NCBI RefSeq assembly: GCF_001787335.1
Contig: NZ_CP014674.1
Location: 1,754,501 to 1,818,500, forward strand
Origin: Kozakia baliensis
GTDB taxonomy: Bacteria > Pseudomonadota > Alphaproteobacteria > Acetobacterales > Acetobacteraceae
Reading direction: 5' to 3'
DNA length: 64,000 bases
The notes below the pieces were generated by a model, which was given only the letters and a program-made list of their open reading frames with translations, ran no database searches and was not told where the DNA came from. This document shows, piece by piece, positions 11,592 through 22,499 of this stretch. Numbering within the stretch: the first letter of the stretch is position 1; every line of letters begins with the position of its first letter. The position numbers and the translations under genes were made by a program.

Positions 11592-13055
11592 ATGCGTCTT
11601 TCCGAACTTTCAGCCGCTACGGGACTGTCTTTTTCAAATAAGGACGATAATCCCGATATCACCAGCGTCACCGCGGATAGCCGCACTGTCCGGCCCGGCA
11701 GCCTTTTCGTCGCAGTTCCGGGCAATGTGGCGGATGGTACACGCTTTATCCCGCAAGCCATCGCTCAAGGCGCGACCGCCATCCTTACGGCGCCGGGTGT
11801 CGTTGTTCCCGCGGGCGTCGTTCATATCGAAACGCCCTTGGTGCGCCATAGTTTGGCCCTTCTTGCCGCGAAGGTTGCCGGACCGCAACCCGCTAGCATC
11901 GCCGCCGTGACGGGAACCAACGGTAAAAGCAGCACGGCGGATTTCGTGCGGCAACTTTGGCACATGGAAGGGCGCGCCTCCGCAAGCCTTGGCACGCTCG
12001 GCTTGATCAGCGACCGCCCTGTTCCCGCGCCACCGGCATTAACAACGCCTGATAGCGTGGCGTTAGCGCGTGTGTTAGCCGATTTACATCAGGCTGAAGT
12101 CAACTCCGTCGCTTTGGAAGCCTCCTCTCACGGCCTCGATCAAAACCGTCTCGATGGCGTGTGCCTCACGGCTGCCGGTTTCAGCAATCTGACGCGCGAC
12201 CATCTCGATTATCATCACACGCTCGAAGCCTATCGCGACGCCAAACTACGCCTTTTCGATACGCTTTTGCCGTCTGGTGGCATCGCCGCGATCAATGCGG
12301 ATATGGACCCCACCACTGTCGTCGCATTGGAAGGCATCGCGCAAAAACGTAACCATCGCCTACGCACCGTCGGCCTTCAAGGCACCGCATTGCGATTGCT
12401 GGAAGCGCGTCCCTTGCCTCACGGCCAGGCAATTACGCTAGAACTGTTCGGCAAAAAGCTCCCTGAATATTTGTTGAAATTACCCGGTCGTTTTCAAGCG
12501 GATAACGCCCTGCTTGCCGCTGCGTTGGCGTGGGAAAACGACGATGACGCCCGCGCCATTCTTGACCGCCTGCCGGGACTGGAAGGTGTGCGTGGACGTT
12601 GCGAACTGGCATTGACTTTACCGAATGGTGCAGCGGCTTATGTCGATTACGCCCATACGCCAGACGCCTTGGAGCGCCTGCTCGTTAGCCTGCGCCCCCA
12701 TACGCAAGGCCGGTTGATCGTAGTGTTCGGCGCGGGTGGAGATCGCGATCGCGGCAAACGTCCCTTGATGGGCGCGGTCGCGGATCGTCTCGCCGATATC
12801 GCTATCGTCACGGACGATAATCCACGTAGCGAAGTGCCTGACACAATCCGCGCCGCCGTTCTGGCCGCATGCCCGGAAGCGTTGGAGATCGGGGATCGCC
12901 GGCAAGCGATCGCTGCGGGTCTTGAACTCTTATTGCCGGGCGATGTGCTTGTCGTCGCCGGCAAAGGCCATGAGCAAGGCCAGACCGTCGGCAGCGTTGT
13001 GCACCCCTTCGATGACCGCACCGTCATCCGTGAGCTTGCGGGAGCCAGCGCATGA
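11592..13055 (+). CDS. murE: UDP-MurNAc-Ala-Glu:meso-diaminopimelate ligase
   Basis: Adds meso-diaminopimelate to the peptidoglycan precursor in the cytoplasm. The 487-aa protein has the Mur ligase ATP loop TGTNGKSST near residue 106. The DDNPR motif near 402 is the signature of meso-DAP-specific enzymes rather than lysine-adding ones. GKGHEQGQ follows near 457. This indicates the usual Gram-negative wall type. murF overlaps by four bases. Confidence 0.95.
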   Translation: MRLSELSAATGLSFSNKDDNPDITSVTADSRTVRPGSLFVAVPGNVADGTRFIPQAIAQGATAILTAPGVVVPAGVVHIETPLVRHSLALLAAKVAGPQPASIAAVTGTNGKSSTADFVRQLWHMEGRASASLGTLGLISDRPVPAPPALTTPDSVALARVLADLHQAEVNSVALEASSHGLDQNRLDGVCLTAAGFSNLTRDHLDYHHTLEAYRDAKLRLFDTLLPSGGIAAINADMDPTTVVALEGIAQKRNHRLRTVGLQGTALRLLEARPLPHGQAITLELFGKKLPEYLLKLPGRFQADNALLAAALAWENDDDARAILDRLPGLEGVRGRCELALTLPNGAAAYVDYAHTPDALERLLVSLRPHTQGRLIVVFGAGGDRDRGKRPLMGAVADRLADIAIVTDDNPRSEVPDTIRAAVLAACPEALEIGDRRQAIAAGLELLLPGDVLVVAGKGHEQGQTVGSVVHPFDDRTVIRELAGASA

Positions 13056-14413
13056 TCTGTCTATGGACCAGCGACGAACTGCGCATCGCCACAGGCGGGA
13101 AGATCAACGCCGATGTGACCGTTACCGGCGTTTCCATCGACACGCGCACGCTTGCGCCGGACGATCTCTTTGTGGCGCTGGTCGGCGATAATAGCGACGG
13201 GCACGATCATATCCGAACCGCGCTCGATAAGGGCGCGAGCGCCGTCATGGTGCACGAAACGTTAGAAATCGACGATCCCCGCCTGCTTCACGTTGCGGAT
13301 ACGATGGCCGGTCTTCAATCGCTTGGACGTGCCGCACGCGCACGCTTTACGGGTTGCGTGGTGGCCGTGACCGGCAGCGTCGGCAAGACCACAACTAAGG
13401 ACATGCTGCGCCTCGCGCTTTCGGCGCTTGGCCCGACCCACGCTTCCGTTGCCTCTTATAACAATCATTGGGGCGTGCCGCTGACCTTGGCGCGCCTGCC
13501 GCGCGACGCGATGTTCTGCATCAGCGAAATCGGGATGAACCACCAAGGCGAAATTGCCCCGCTCGCCGCTTTAGTGCGTCCCGACCTCGCTATCATCACC
13601 AGCATCGGCAACAGCCATCTTGGCCATATGGGCAGCCTGCATGCGATCGCCGAAGAGAAAGCCGCGCTTATTGCAGCTCTTCCTCCCGGCGCGCCGGCAA
13701 TCGTGCCTGACGATGCGCCCGGCCAGGATTGTTTCGTTCAAGCTGCTACGTCAGCGCAGGCGAAACTGCTGCGGGTCGGCTTGAGCGAGCACGCCGATTT
13801 CCGCCTGCGCGACCTCACCTGCACCGCCGAGGGCAGCCAGTTTCTTCTCGGCGATCTGCCCGTGCGTCTCAACGCGCCTGGCCGCCACCTGGCGCGCAAC
13901 GCGGCCACCGCTCTTGCTGCGATCGAAGCGCTCGGCCTGGAAACGCAAGGCCCGATCGAATTCCTCGCCCAATATAAACCGGGTGCTGGCCGTGGACTGA
14001 CGCAGCCGATCCTCCAAGGGCGCGCGCGGCTCTTGGATGAGAGCTACAATGCCTCATCTCTTTCCGTCCGCGCCGCGCTCGACACGCTTGCTCTTCTGTC
14101 CGCCCAGCGGCGTATCGCCGTGCTCGGCGACATTAGGGAACTGGGCGAATTCGCGGATGAGGAACATTGTGGGCTAGCGCCGGATGTCGCCCGCGCCGCC
14201 GATATCGCCTTCTGCTGCGGCCCGCATATGCGTGCGCTATTCGAGGCGCTGCCTACGGAAAAACGCGGTGCTTGGGCGCCGGATGCAGCGGCTCTCGCTC
14301 CGCTTGTGCACTCTTATCTGAAAGAAAACGACTTGGTCCTGGTGAAAGGCAGTTTCGGTAGCCGTATGCGCGATGTGGTTTCGGTTCTTATAGCGCAAGA
14401 GGTTGCCGCTTAA
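13052..14413 (+). CDS. murF: UDP-MurNAc-tripeptide:D-Ala-D-Ala ligase
   Basis: Completes the pentapeptide by adding D-alanyl-D-alanine. The 453-aa product has the ATP loop [10 protein letters not shown] near residue 106, [10 protein letters not shown] near 165 and the central-domain motif [10 protein letters not shown] near 326. The start overlaps the murE stop (ATGA), and the stop overlaps the mraY start by one base (TAATG), so the three are translationally linked. Confidence 0.95.
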   Translation: MICLWTSDELRIATGGKINADVTVTGVSIDTRTLAPDDLFVALVGDNSDGHDHIRTALDKGASAVMVHETLEIDDPRLLHVADTMAGLQSLGRAARARFTGCVVAVTGSVGKTTTKDMLRLALSALGPTHASVASYNNHWGVPLTLARLPRDAMFCISEIGMNHQGEIAPLAALVRPDLAIITSIGNSHLGHMGSLHAIAEEKAALIAALPPGAPAIVPDDAPGQDCFVQAATSAQAKLLRVGLSEHADFRLRDLTCTAEGSQFLLGDLPVRLNAPGRHLARNAATALAAIEALGLETQGPIEFLAQYKPGAGRGLTQPILQGRARLLDESYNASSLSVRAALDTLALLSAQRRIAVLGDIRELGEFADEEHCGLAPDVARAADIAFCCGPHMRALFEALPTEKRGAWAPDAAALAPLVHSYLKENDLVLVKGSFGSRMRDVVSVLIAQEVAA

Positions 14414-15504
14414 TGCTTTATAATCTTGTCGCCGCTCACGACACGACCCATGGCGGTTTTTTCAACCTTTTCCATTATCTGACCTTCCGCTCCGGCTGCG
14501 CCTGCATGACGGCGATGCTGATCAGCATGATTTTCGGTCGCCCTTTCATCGCGCAGCTCAAACGCATTCAGCGCGAAGGCCAGCCGATCCGTACCCTCGG
14601 GCCGGAACGCCACATCCTGGAAAAGGCTGGCACACCGACCATGGGCGGGATGCTCATTCTGATCTCGCTCTTCACCTCGACCCTGCTTTGGGCCGATCTG
14701 ACGGACGGTTATGTCTGGGCCGTGATGCTGATTACCGCCGTTTTCGGCGCGGTCGGTTTTGGGGATGATTATCTGAAGCTTTCCAAACGCAATACGAAAG
14801 GCGTTTCCAAACGCACCCGGCTCGGCTGTGAATTCGCGGCATCCCTTATCGGCGGATATTGGATCGAAAGCCTTATGCCGCCTGAGTTGCGCAATGCCGT
14901 CGCCTTCCCGTTCGTGAAGGATTTTCTCCTTCCGCTCGGTTTCGCTTTCCCACTTTTCGCCATGATCACGATCGCAGGTTTCGGTAACGCCGTAAACTTC
15001 ACGGATGGTTTAGATGGTCTCGCCATCGTTCCCACCATCATCGCGGCCCTGGTCTTTGCGCTCATTTCCTACCTGGTCGGTAACCACCTCTTTGCCGATT
15101 ATCTCCAGTTGCACCCTGTTCCCGGCACTGGCGAACTTGCCGTTTTCTGCGCCGCCATGATCGGGGCCGGGCTTGGCTTCCTCTGGTTCAACGCACCGCC
15201 AGCCGAGGTTTTTATGGGCGATACCGGCTCTCTCGCGCTCGGCGGCGCGCTCGGTTCGGTGGCTGTGGCCGTCAAGCACGAACTCGTTCTTTGCATCGTC
15301 GGCGGCTTGTTCGTGGCCGAGACGCTCTCGGTCGTCATTCAGGTTTTCTGGTTTCGGCGTACGGGCCGCCGCGTTTTTCTTATGGCGCCCCTTCACCACC
15401 ATTTCGAAAAGAAAGGTTGGCAGGAGCCTAAGATCGTCATCCGTTTCTGGATCGTTTCCATCGTGCTCGGCCTCTTCGGCCTCGCAACACTGAAATTGCG
15501 CTGA
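14413..15504 (+). CDS. mraY: Phospho-MurNAc-pentapeptide translocase
   Basis: Integral membrane enzyme that transfers phospho-MurNAc-pentapeptide to undecaprenyl phosphate, making lipid I. The 363-aa protein has about ten membrane spans. Conserved catalytic features are visible: GFGDDYLK near 115 (adjacent Asp pair), NFTDGLDGLA near 195, FMGDTGSLALGG near 268 and the PLHHHFEKKGW histidine triad near 325. It starts one base inside murF. Confidence 0.96.
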   Translation: MLYNLVAAHDTTHGGFFNLFHYLTFRSGCACMTAMLISMIFGRPFIAQLKRIQREGQPIRTLGPERHILEKAGTPTMGGMLILISLFTSTLLWADLTDGYVWAVMLITAVFGAVGFGDDYLKLSKRNTKGVSKRTRLGCEFAASLIGGYWIESLMPPELRNAVAFPFVKDFLLPLGFAFPLFAMITIAGFGNAVNFTDGLDGLAIVPTIIAALVFALISYLVGNHLFADYLQLHPVPGTGELAVFCAAMIGAGLGFLWFNAPPAEVFMGDTGSLALGGALGSVAVAVKHELVLCIVGGLFVAETLSVVIQVFWFRRTGRRVFLMAPLHHHFEKKGWQEPKIVIRFWIVSIVLGLFGLATLKLR

Positions 15505-16875
15505 ATGATGAATGCGGCCTTCCCTTCCGATCTTTTCACCGGTCGCCGCTATGCGGTCGCGGGGTTAGGCCGCAACGGCACCGCCGTGGTGTCAGCATTG
15601 CTCGCCATGGGCGCGCAAGTGCACGCCTGGGACGACAAACTGCCGCCACCTCCGTCGCAGAAGAACCTTACCGCAGCACCCCTCACCGATTTGCATGGGT
15701 TCGACGCCCTTATTCTCTCTCCGGGCATTCCCCATTTGCTGCCTCAGCCGCATCCCGTGGCGAAATTGGCGCGCGCGGCTAATGTACCGATTTTCTCCGA
15801 CGCCGAATTGCTTTTCCAGGCAGTCCGTCTCGCTGGATCGAAAGCCCGTTTCGCCTCGGTCACCGGCACAAACGGCAAATCCACCACAACGGCTCTGCTT
15901 GCTCATATGCTGGAATGTGCCGGACTGCCTACTGCGGCGGGCGGCAATCTCGGCACGGCATCCCTGGGCCTCCCGCTGCTGCCCGATCACGGTGTTTATG
16001 TGATCGAAATGTCTTCCTACATGCTGGAAAGGCTTCAAACTTATCACGCCGCCACCGCGTGCCTGCTCAATCTGACGCCCGATCATTTGGACCGGCACGG
16101 AGATATGGAAGGCTATGCCGCAGCGAAAACGCATGTTTTCGACAACATGACCGCCGAAGATCTCGCAGTGATCGGCATCGATGATTCATGGTGCCGCACG
16201 ATCGCGGAGGCAGTCCGCACACGCAATATCCCGGTCGAGACCGTTTCCGTCACAGGCGAAGCAGCGCTGACGCCAGAAAACGTCGATCTTTCTCAAGCCC
16301 ATACGCTTCTCGGCGCACATAACGCTCAGAACGCGCTCGCCGCCATCGCCATGGCACGACATCTCGGTTTGAACATCGCCCAAATCCAGCAAGGGCTGAA
16401 TAGCTATCCCGGCCTTGCACATCGGCAACAGAAAATCGGCACGCTCGACGGCATCGATTTCATCAATGACAGCAAGGCGACCAATGCCGAAGCCGCGGAA
16501 AAAGCGCTCGGGTGCTATGATCGCGTTATCTGGATCGCGGGCGGCATCGCCAAATCCGGCGGGATCGAAGCGCTCACCCCATGGTTCGGGCGTATCGCCA
16601 AAGCTTATCTCATCGGCCACGATGCGCCGGAGTTTGCTCAGACATTGCAGCGCCACGGCGTTGCGTTCGACATCGTCGAGACGCTCGACCGCGCCGTTCC
16701 GGCTGCGTTCGCTGCGGCAAAGGCGCATCACGTCAAAACCGTGCTTCTTTCTCCTGCGTGTGCAAGCTTCGATCAATTTTCTAGCTTTGAAGCACGAGGT
16801 TCATACTTTATTCATCTTTTCACCAATCTTATAAAATCAGAGACTTCTGAAGAAACGCTAACCAAGGAGGGTTGA
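15505..16875 (+). CDS. murD: UDP-MurNAc-alanine:D-glutamate ligase
   Basis: Adds D-glutamate to UDP-MurNAc-alanine. The 456-aa product begins with a Rossmann-like domain ([10 protein letters not shown]) and carries the ATP loop [12 protein letters not shown] near 120 and the central-domain [15 protein letters not shown] near 325. Two ATGs are adjacent at 15505 and 15508, directly after the mraY stop; either could be used. ftsW begins four bases after the stop. Confidence 0.95.
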   Translation: MMNAAFPSDLFTGRRYAVAGLGRNGTAVVSALLAMGAQVHAWDDKLPPPPSQKNLTAAPLTDLHGFDALILSPGIPHLLPQPHPVAKLARAANVPIFSDAELLFQAVRLAGSKARFASVTGTNGKSTTTALLAHMLECAGLPTAAGGNLGTASLGLPLLPDHGVYVIEMSSYMLERLQTYHAATACLLNLTPDHLDRHGDMEGYAAAKTHVFDNMTAEDLAVIGIDDSWCRTIAEAVRTRNIPVETVSVTGEAALTPENVDLSQAHTLLGAHNAQNALAAIAMARHLGLNIAQIQQGLNSYPGLAHRQQKIGTLDGIDFINDSKATNAEAAEKALGCYDRVIWIAGGIAKSGGIEALTPWFGRIAKAYLIGHDAPEFAQTLQRHGVAFDIVETLDRAVPAAFAAAKAHHVKTVLLSPACASFDQFSSFEARGSYFIHLFTNLIKSETSEETLTKEG

Positions 16876-16879
16876 GCAG

Positions 16880-18073
16880 ATGGCGAGCATGTCCCGCGTC
16901 GATACATCCAGGCTCGCCCGTTGGTGGCGCAACGTCGATCGGGTCACATTGTCCTGCGTCGGCATTCTGATTGCCTTGGGCTATATTCTCATGCTCGCCG
17001 CAAGCCCCGCTGTTGCGGTGCGTATCGGCGCATCACGCGAGATGTTCATTCTCAAACAGGTGATCTTCCTCGCGCTCGCGGGCGGTTTAACGCTGATCGT
17101 CTCCGCTCTTTCGCGAAACGGCATCAAAAAGCTCGCCTTGATCGGCGGCATCATCGCTCTTCTGGCAACCGGCATGACCCTGGTGCACGGAATCGAGATC
17201 AAAGGCGCGCGGCGCTGGATCGCCTTGCCGATGATGTCCGTTCAGCCTTCCGAATTCCTCAAGCCCTGCTTCGCCGTCATTACCGGCTGGCTCCTGGCCG
17301 AAAGCCGGACCCGCGTGATTTTCGGCAACATCAAGTTTCCGGGGCTTTTGTTCGCGTTCGTCGGGTTTGGGTTCATTCTACTTCTTTTGAAATCGCAGCC
17401 CGATATCGGCATGCTTTCCGTCATCACCATGGTGTTCATGACGCAGCTTTTCGTAAACGGCTTGCGCATGATTTTCGTGGGTGTCGGCGTCGGCGCGATG
17501 ATCGGCGCCTTTTTGGGCGCTTACGTGGTCTTTCCGCATGTTCGCTCACGTGTGGAGCGTTTCCTTCATCCCAACGTCGGCGATCATTATCAGATCGACA
17601 CGGCGCTCCGGGCGTTCGGTAATGGCGGTCTGTTAGGGCGCGGCCCTGGCGAAGGACGCGTCAAGGATCTGCTGCCGGATGCGCACGCCGATTTCGTGTT
17701 CGCCGTGGCAGGAGAAGAATACGGCCTGCTGATCTGCTTGTGCATCGTCTGTGTGTTTTTGGTCATCGTCCTGCGCACTTTGTTTAAACTCATGCGGGAG
17801 GACGATCCTTTCGTCATTACCTCCGCCACCGGCCTCGTGACCGGGTTCGGTCTGCAAGCCTTCATCAATATGGGCTCCACGCTTCATTTGATCCCAACCA
17901 AAGGCATGACGCTCCCCTTCATCTCCTATGGCGGTTCCTCAGCCATCTCGATCGCCTTGACCATCGGCATGGCTCTAGCGCTTACCCGTCATCAGGTCGC
18001 CGCGAGTCCCATCACGCGCCGCTTCGACAACGATCATTCCTGGTCCTCCCTTCATGAAAGCCGCGCGCCATGA
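16880..18073 (+). CDS. ftsW: FtsW, septal peptidoglycan glycosyltransferase
   Basis: SEDS family polymerase that works with FtsI at the septum. The 397-aa protein has about ten membrane spans. The putative catalytic Asp is in DAHADFVFAVAGEE near residue 273, and the family signature MTLPFISYGGSS lies near 342. AAGGAGGGTTGAG just before the start provides the ribosome site. murG overlaps by four bases. Confidence 0.95.
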   Translation: MASMSRVDTSRLARWWRNVDRVTLSCVGILIALGYILMLAASPAVAVRIGASREMFILKQVIFLALAGGLTLIVSALSRNGIKKLALIGGIIALLATGMTLVHGIEIKGARRWIALPMMSVQPSEFLKPCFAVITGWLLAESRTRVIFGNIKFPGLLFAFVGFGFILLLLKSQPDIGMLSVITMVFMTQLFVNGLRMIFVGVGVGAMIGAFLGAYVVFPHVRSRVERFLHPNVGDHYQIDTALRAFGNGGLLGRGPGEGRVKDLLPDAHADFVFAVAGEEYGLLICLCIVCVFLVIVLRTLFKLMREDDPFVITSATGLVTGFGLQAFINMGSTLHLIPTKGMTLPFISYGGSSAISIALTIGMALALTRHQVAASPITRRFDNDHSWSSLHESRAP

Positions 18074-19188
18074 GCAAACCCATCATCATCGCCGCAGGTG
18101 GTACGGGCGGTCATTTTTTTCCGGCCGAAGCCCTTGCGACCGAACTTGCCGCGCGAGGACATAGCTTCGTTCTCATGACCGACCGCCGCGCGGGCAAACG
18201 CGAAACCGGTATTTTCGCGCAAGCCCCGCAATATGTTCTCGAAGGCGCAGGCGTTGCGGGAAAAGGCATCGGCGCGAAACTACGCGGCATCAATGCTTTG
18301 CTCCGTGGGGCATGGAAAGCGCGGCGCTTGATCGGCGAAATCGATCCCGGCGCGGTGGTGGGCTTTGGCGGCTATCCCTCCATCCCGCCGTTGCTTGGCG
18401 CATGGATGCGCCCGAAAAAGAAACGCCCGGCCATCATCCTGCATGAAGGCAATGCCGTGCTCGGCCAGGCAAATGCACTGCTGGCGCGCGTGGCCAGCGC
18501 CATCGCCGTTTCCTATCCGCATGTCGCACGCCTTCCGCATGGCGTGGAAACCGCACTTACCGGAATGCCCGTGCGCCCCGCCATCGCCGCTTTGGCGGGC
18601 AATGACTATACCCCTCCGACGGAAAGCATCCGCCTGCTGGTTTGGGGCGGTTCGCTCGGTGCACGTATTTTTTCCGATGTCGTTCCGGCGGCGCTCGGCG
18701 CTCTGCCTCCCGGCTTTCGCGCCCGTCTTCACGTCACGCAACAAGCGCGTGCGGAGGATGTGGACCGCGTTCAAAAAGCCTATCGGGAAGCCGGGATCGA
18801 TGCGCGTGTCGCGCCATTCCTCGATAATGTGCCGGAACTTCTCAGCCAGGCGCATCTCGTGATCGGCCGCGCCGGTGGTTCCTCCATCGCCGAGGTCACT
18901 TTGGCCGGTCGCCCCTCCATCCTGGTGCCGCTGCCCATCGCCGCATCGGATGAGCAAGGCGCGAACGCCGAAGAACTGACACGCCTCGGCGGGGCTTGGA
19001 CCATCCGGCAGCCGGAATTCACGCCACAAAAACTCACCGGATTGCTCAACGAAATTCTGGCCGAGCCCGATCGCCTCGCGAAAGCGGCGCAGGCCGCGAA
19101 AAGTCTGGCGCGCCCCGGCAGCGCCGCTTTGTTGGCCGACCTGGTGGAATCGAAACTTTCCGCCAATACGGCTTCGTCCGCCTCCTGA
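18070..19188 (+). CDS. murG: Lipid II synthase, undecaprenyl-PP-MurNAc-pentapeptide GlcNAc transferase
   Basis: Peripheral membrane GT-B glycosyltransferase that converts lipid I to lipid II. In the 372-aa sequence the glycine loop AAGGTGGHFFPAEALA is at the N-terminus, GFGGYPSIPP near 98, LHEGNAVLGQAN near 127, and the donor-binding IGRAGGSSIAEVTLAGRPSILVPLP region near 262, given here as its landmarks. The ATGA overlap with ftsW sets the start. The C-terminal Ala- and Ser-rich tail is short. Confidence 0.95.
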   Translation: MSKPIIIAAGGTGGHFFPAEALATELAARGHSFVLMTDRRAGKRETGIFAQAPQYVLEGAGVAGKGIGAKLRGINALLRGAWKARRLIGEIDPGAVVGFGGYPSIPPLLGAWMRPKKKRPAIILHEGNAVLGQANALLARVASAIAVSYPHVARLPHGVETALTGMPVRPAIAALAGNDYTPPTESIRLLVWGGSLGARIFSDVVPAALGALPPGFRARLHVTQQARAEDVDRVQKAYREAGIDARVAPFLDNVPELLSQAHLVIGRAGGSSIAEVTLAGRPSILVPLPIAASDEQGANAEELTRLGGAWTIRQPEFTPQKLTGLLNEILAEPDRLAKAAQAAKSLARPGSAALLADLVESKLSANTASSAS

Positions 19189-19222
19189 TCTCCTGCAAGA
19201 ACCTTCACTGAAAGCCTAGTTT

Positions 19223-20659
19223 ATGCGTGCGCTCCCCCTTTCCATCGGCACCATCCATTTCGTCGGCATCGGCGGCATCGGCATGTCCGGCATCGCCGAG
19301 GTCCTGCATATGCTTGGCTACAAGGTGCAAGGTTCGGATATCAGCGAAAACGCTAATGTGCAGAGACTGAGAAAACTCGGTATTCAAATCCATGTCGGAC
19401 ATGCGGCGGAAAACCTCGGCAGCGCACAGGTTATCGTAACCTCCACCGCCGTCAAACGCGACAATCCGGAAGTGGTCGCGGCCCGTGCTCGTCTGATTCC
19501 CGTCGTGCGTCGTGCCGAAATGCTGGCGGAACTGATGCGCCTGCGTTGGTCCGTCGCCATCGGCGGCACGCACGGCAAAACCACTACGACAAGCCTGGTC
19601 GCCTGCGTACTGGAACAGGCGAAGCTGGACCCGACCGTCATCAATGGCGGCATCATCGAAGCTTACGGCACCAACACCCGCATGGGTTCGGGCGATTGGA
19701 TGGTGGTCGAGGCCGATGAAAGCGATGGTTCGTTTCTTCGCTTGCCCGCCGTGATCGCCGTCGTCACGAATATGGACCCGGAACATCTGGACCATTGGGG
19801 CACGCCGGAAGCCATGCAGGCGGCTTACGATCAATTCGTCTCCAACATCCCGTTCTATGGCTTCGCCGTTCTGTGCATCGATCATCCGGCTGTGCAGCAG
19901 ATGATCCCGCGTCTGTCAGACCACCGTGTTTTGACCTACGGTTTCAGCCCGCAGGCCGATGTTCGCGCGGAAAAACTGATTATGGACAAGATGGGCGCGA
20001 CGTTCGAAGTCGTCATCACCAACCGTCCGCAAAAAACGACCCGCCGCGCCGGACCTTTCCGCCTGCCGATGCTTGGGCAACATAACGTTCTCAATGCCCT
20101 CGCCGCCATCGCGGTCGCCAGCGAAATGGATATCAGCGACGACGTCATTCGCTCCGCTTTGGCCGGCTTCCGCGGCGTAAAGCGCCGCTTCACCCGCACG
20201 GGCGAGTTCAACGGCGTGACCGTTATCGACGATTACGGTCATCATCCCGTCGAAATTGCCGCCGTGCTGCGCGCCGCCCGTCAGGCCGGAGCGCGAGACG
20301 TCATCGCCGTGGTTCAGCCGCACCGTTATTCCCGCCTCAAGGCGCTGTTCAACGATTTCTGCACCTGCATGAACGATGCCGGGACCGTTATCGTCACCGA
20401 TGTCTATGCCGCAGGCGAATCCCCGATTGACGGGATCGACCGTGACAGCCTGATCGAAGGCCTACGCGCACGCGGCCATCGTTCCGTCGTGCCGTTGCCG
20501 GGGCCAGAACATCTGGCGGAGATGATCAACGCCATCGCCAAACCTGGTGATTTCGTCGTTTGTCTCGGCGCAGGCACCATTACCGGTTGGGCGCAATCCC
20601 TCCCCGGTCAAATTGCAGCGCTCAACGGTAAAACACTCAGTAAAGAAGCGGCGGCATGA
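19223..20659 (+). CDS. murC: UDP-MurNAc:L-alanine ligase
   Basis: Adds L-alanine to UDP-MurNAc, the first amino acid of the stem peptide. The 478-aa product has the N-terminal [16 protein letters not shown], the ATP loop [10 protein letters not shown] near 114, EADESDGSF near 161 and the [10 protein letters not shown] motif near 335. The gap of 34 bases after murG is the largest break in this part of the cluster, but no terminator is seen. murB overlaps by four bases. Confidence 0.96.
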   Translation: MRALPLSIGTIHFVGIGGIGMSGIAEVLHMLGYKVQGSDISENANVQRLRKLGIQIHVGHAAENLGSAQVIVTSTAVKRDNPEVVAARARLIPVVRRAEMLAELMRLRWSVAIGGTHGKTTTTSLVACVLEQAKLDPTVINGGIIEAYGTNTRMGSGDWMVVEADESDGSFLRLPAVIAVVTNMDPEHLDHWGTPEAMQAAYDQFVSNIPFYGFAVLCIDHPAVQQMIPRLSDHRVLTYGFSPQADVRAEKLIMDKMGATFEVVITNRPQKTTRRAGPFRLPMLGQHNVLNALAAIAVASEMDISDDVIRSALAGFRGVKRRFTRTGEFNGVTVIDDYGHHPVEIAAVLRAARQAGARDVIAVVQPHRYSRLKALFNDFCTCMNDAGTVIVTDVYAAGESPIDGIDRDSLIEGLRARGHRSVVPLPGPEHLAEMINAIAKPGDFVVCLGAGTITGWAQSLPGQIAALNGKTLSKEAAA

Positions 20660-21552
20660 ACGACGCGCTCGCGAAACTGAACGTCCGCGGACGTCTTTCC
20701 TTCGATGCGCCCTTAGGGCCGCGCGCATGGTTCCGAACCGGCGGCAACGCCGAAGCGTTATTCGTTCCTGACGGTCTGGAAGACCTTGCCGAAACCCTTC
20801 GCGCGCTTCCTCAAGATGTGCCCATCACGGTGTTGGGCGCCTGCTCGAACGTCATCATCCGCGATGGCGGCATCGATGGTTTGGTGATCCGCCTCGCACG
20901 CGGTTTTGCCGAAATCGTCACTGAAGCCGACGGCATCACGGTAGGTGCGGCGGCGCTGGACATGACCGTCGCCGAACATGCCGCTGCCGCAGGGTTGAGC
21001 GGATTGGAATTTCTGGCTGGCATTCCCGGATCGATCGGCGGCGCGGTCAAGATGAACGCAGGCGCTTACGGTTCAGACATCGCCACGGTGCTGGATTGGG
21101 CGGAAATCATGACGCGCGGCGGCGAAGTTCGGCGCTTGGGCGCATCCGAACTCGGCTTCGCATATCGTCACTCCGAACTTCCGGCGGACGCCATCGTCCT
21201 ACGCGCTCGCCTTCACGCTGTTCAGGGCGATGCAAGCGCCATCAAGGCGCATATTGGCGAAATCAAAGCCGCACGCGAAGCCTCTCAGCCGATCCGCGCC
21301 CGCACCGGCGGTTCGACTTTCCGAAACCCGGATGGCCACAAAGCCTGGGCGCTTATCGACGAGGCGGGCTGCCGCGGCCTGAAGGTCGGCGACGCGCAAG
21401 TCAGCGAAAAGCATTGTAATTTCCTGCTCAATCTCGGCCATGCGACAAGCGCGGATCTGGAAAAGCTGGGCGATGAAGTGCGTGCGCGCGTCAAAGCCCA
21501 ATCCGGGATCGATCTGCATTGGGAAATTAAGCGTCTGGGCAAACAATCATGA
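20656..21552 (+). CDS. murB: UDP-N-acetylenolpyruvoylglucosamine reductase
   Basis: FAD- and NADPH-dependent enzyme that reduces the enolpyruvyl group to form UDP-MurNAc. The 298-aa protein has [13 protein letters not shown] near 22, the FAD loop [15 protein letters not shown] near 61, [18 protein letters not shown] near 122 and the active-site [10 protein letters not shown] near 218. Both ends overlap neighbours by four bases (ATGA). Confidence 0.95.
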   Translation: MNDALAKLNVRGRLSFDAPLGPRAWFRTGGNAEALFVPDGLEDLAETLRALPQDVPITVLGACSNVIIRDGGIDGLVIRLARGFAEIVTEADGITVGAAALDMTVAEHAAAAGLSGLEFLAGIPGSIGGAVKMNAGAYGSDIATVLDWAEIMTRGGEVRRLGASELGFAYRHSELPADAIVLRARLHAVQGDASAIKAHIGEIKAAREASQPIRARTGGSTFRNPDGHKAWALIDEAGCRGLKVGDAQVSEKHCNFLLNLGHATSADLEKLGDEVRARVKAQSGIDLHWEIKRLGKQS

Positions 21553-22499
21553 GCATCACCGTTGCCGTTCTCCATGGTGGGATTTCCAGCGAACGAAGCG
21601 TCAGCCTCAGCAGCGGGAACGCCATCGCCAAGGCGCTACGCGAGGTTGGCTATCACGTCGTGCCTGTCGATGCCGGCCCCGATCTCGTGACGACCATCCA
21701 TGCGCTGCGCGATGCGAAACCGGATGTCGTTTTCAACGCGCTGCATGGCCCGCTCGGTGAAGACGGCGCGATCCAAGGCGTGCTGGAATGGCTGGGCCTG
21801 ACCTACACGCATTGCGATATTCGCGCCTCCGCCCTCGCCATGGATAAGGAGGCTTCCCGCCGGATTTTCGCGGCGGCAGGTCTCCCTATTGCACAAGGTA
21901 TGGTCGTGGACATGGCGCAGTTGGCGGAAGCCCATCCGTTGCCGACACCCTATGTCGTCAAGCCAATTGCCGAAGGTTCTTCCGTTGGAGTGGAAATCGT
22001 CCGACCTGGCAGCAACAAGCGGGCCAGTATCGCAGCGAATTGGGCTTTCGGCACGCATGCTTTGGTCGAGGAATTCATTCCTGGCCGTGAATTGACCGTC
22101 GGTGTTCTAGGAGAGCGCGCCCTGACCGTGACGGACATCGTGGCGGCGTCCAAAACGGGCGATTTTTACGATTTCGACGCGAAATACAGCGCAGGTGGAT
22201 CAACGCACCATCTTCCGGCCGATATCCATCCCGAGATTTTTCAACAAGCGCTTGCGTATGCCGAAGTCGCACATCGCGCGCTTGGCTGCCGTGGCGCAAC
22301 GCGCACCGATTTTCGTTACGACGATACTCAAGGCGACGGCCCTGGCCGCCTGACGATCTTGGAAGTCAACACGCAGCCCGGCATGACGCCGACTTCTCTT
22401 TTGCCCGAGCAGGCTGCTTACTGCGGGATTTCCTACCCCGCTTTGTGCGACTGGATCGTACAGGAAGCGCTCGCCCGTAAGGCCCCTGCCCGCCGATGA
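21549..22499 (+). CDS. ddl: D-alanine:D-alanine ligase
   Basis: ATP-grasp enzyme that makes the D-Ala-D-Ala dipeptide used by MurF. The 316-aa sequence carries VLHGGISSERSVSL at the N-terminus, FNALHGPLGEDG near 63, PIAEGSSVGVEIV near 139 and the metal-binding EVNTQPGMTPTSLLPEQA near 275. It overlaps murB and ftsQ by four bases each. The position between murB and ftsQ is the usual one for the DdlB form. Confidence 0.95.
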   Translation: MSITVAVLHGGISSERSVSLSSGNAIAKALREVGYHVVPVDAGPDLVTTIHALRDAKPDVVFNALHGPLGEDGAIQGVLEWLGLTYTHCDIRASALAMDKEASRRIFAAAGLPIAQGMVVDMAQLAEAHPLPTPYVVKPIAEGSSVGVEIVRPGSNKRASIAANWAFGTHALVEEFIPGRELTVGVLGERALTVTDIVAASKTGDFYDFDAKYSAGGSTHHLPADIHPEIFQQALAYAEVAHRALGCRGATRTDFRYDDTQGDGPGRLTILEVNTQPGMTPTSLLPEQAAYCGISYPALCDWIVQEALARKAPARR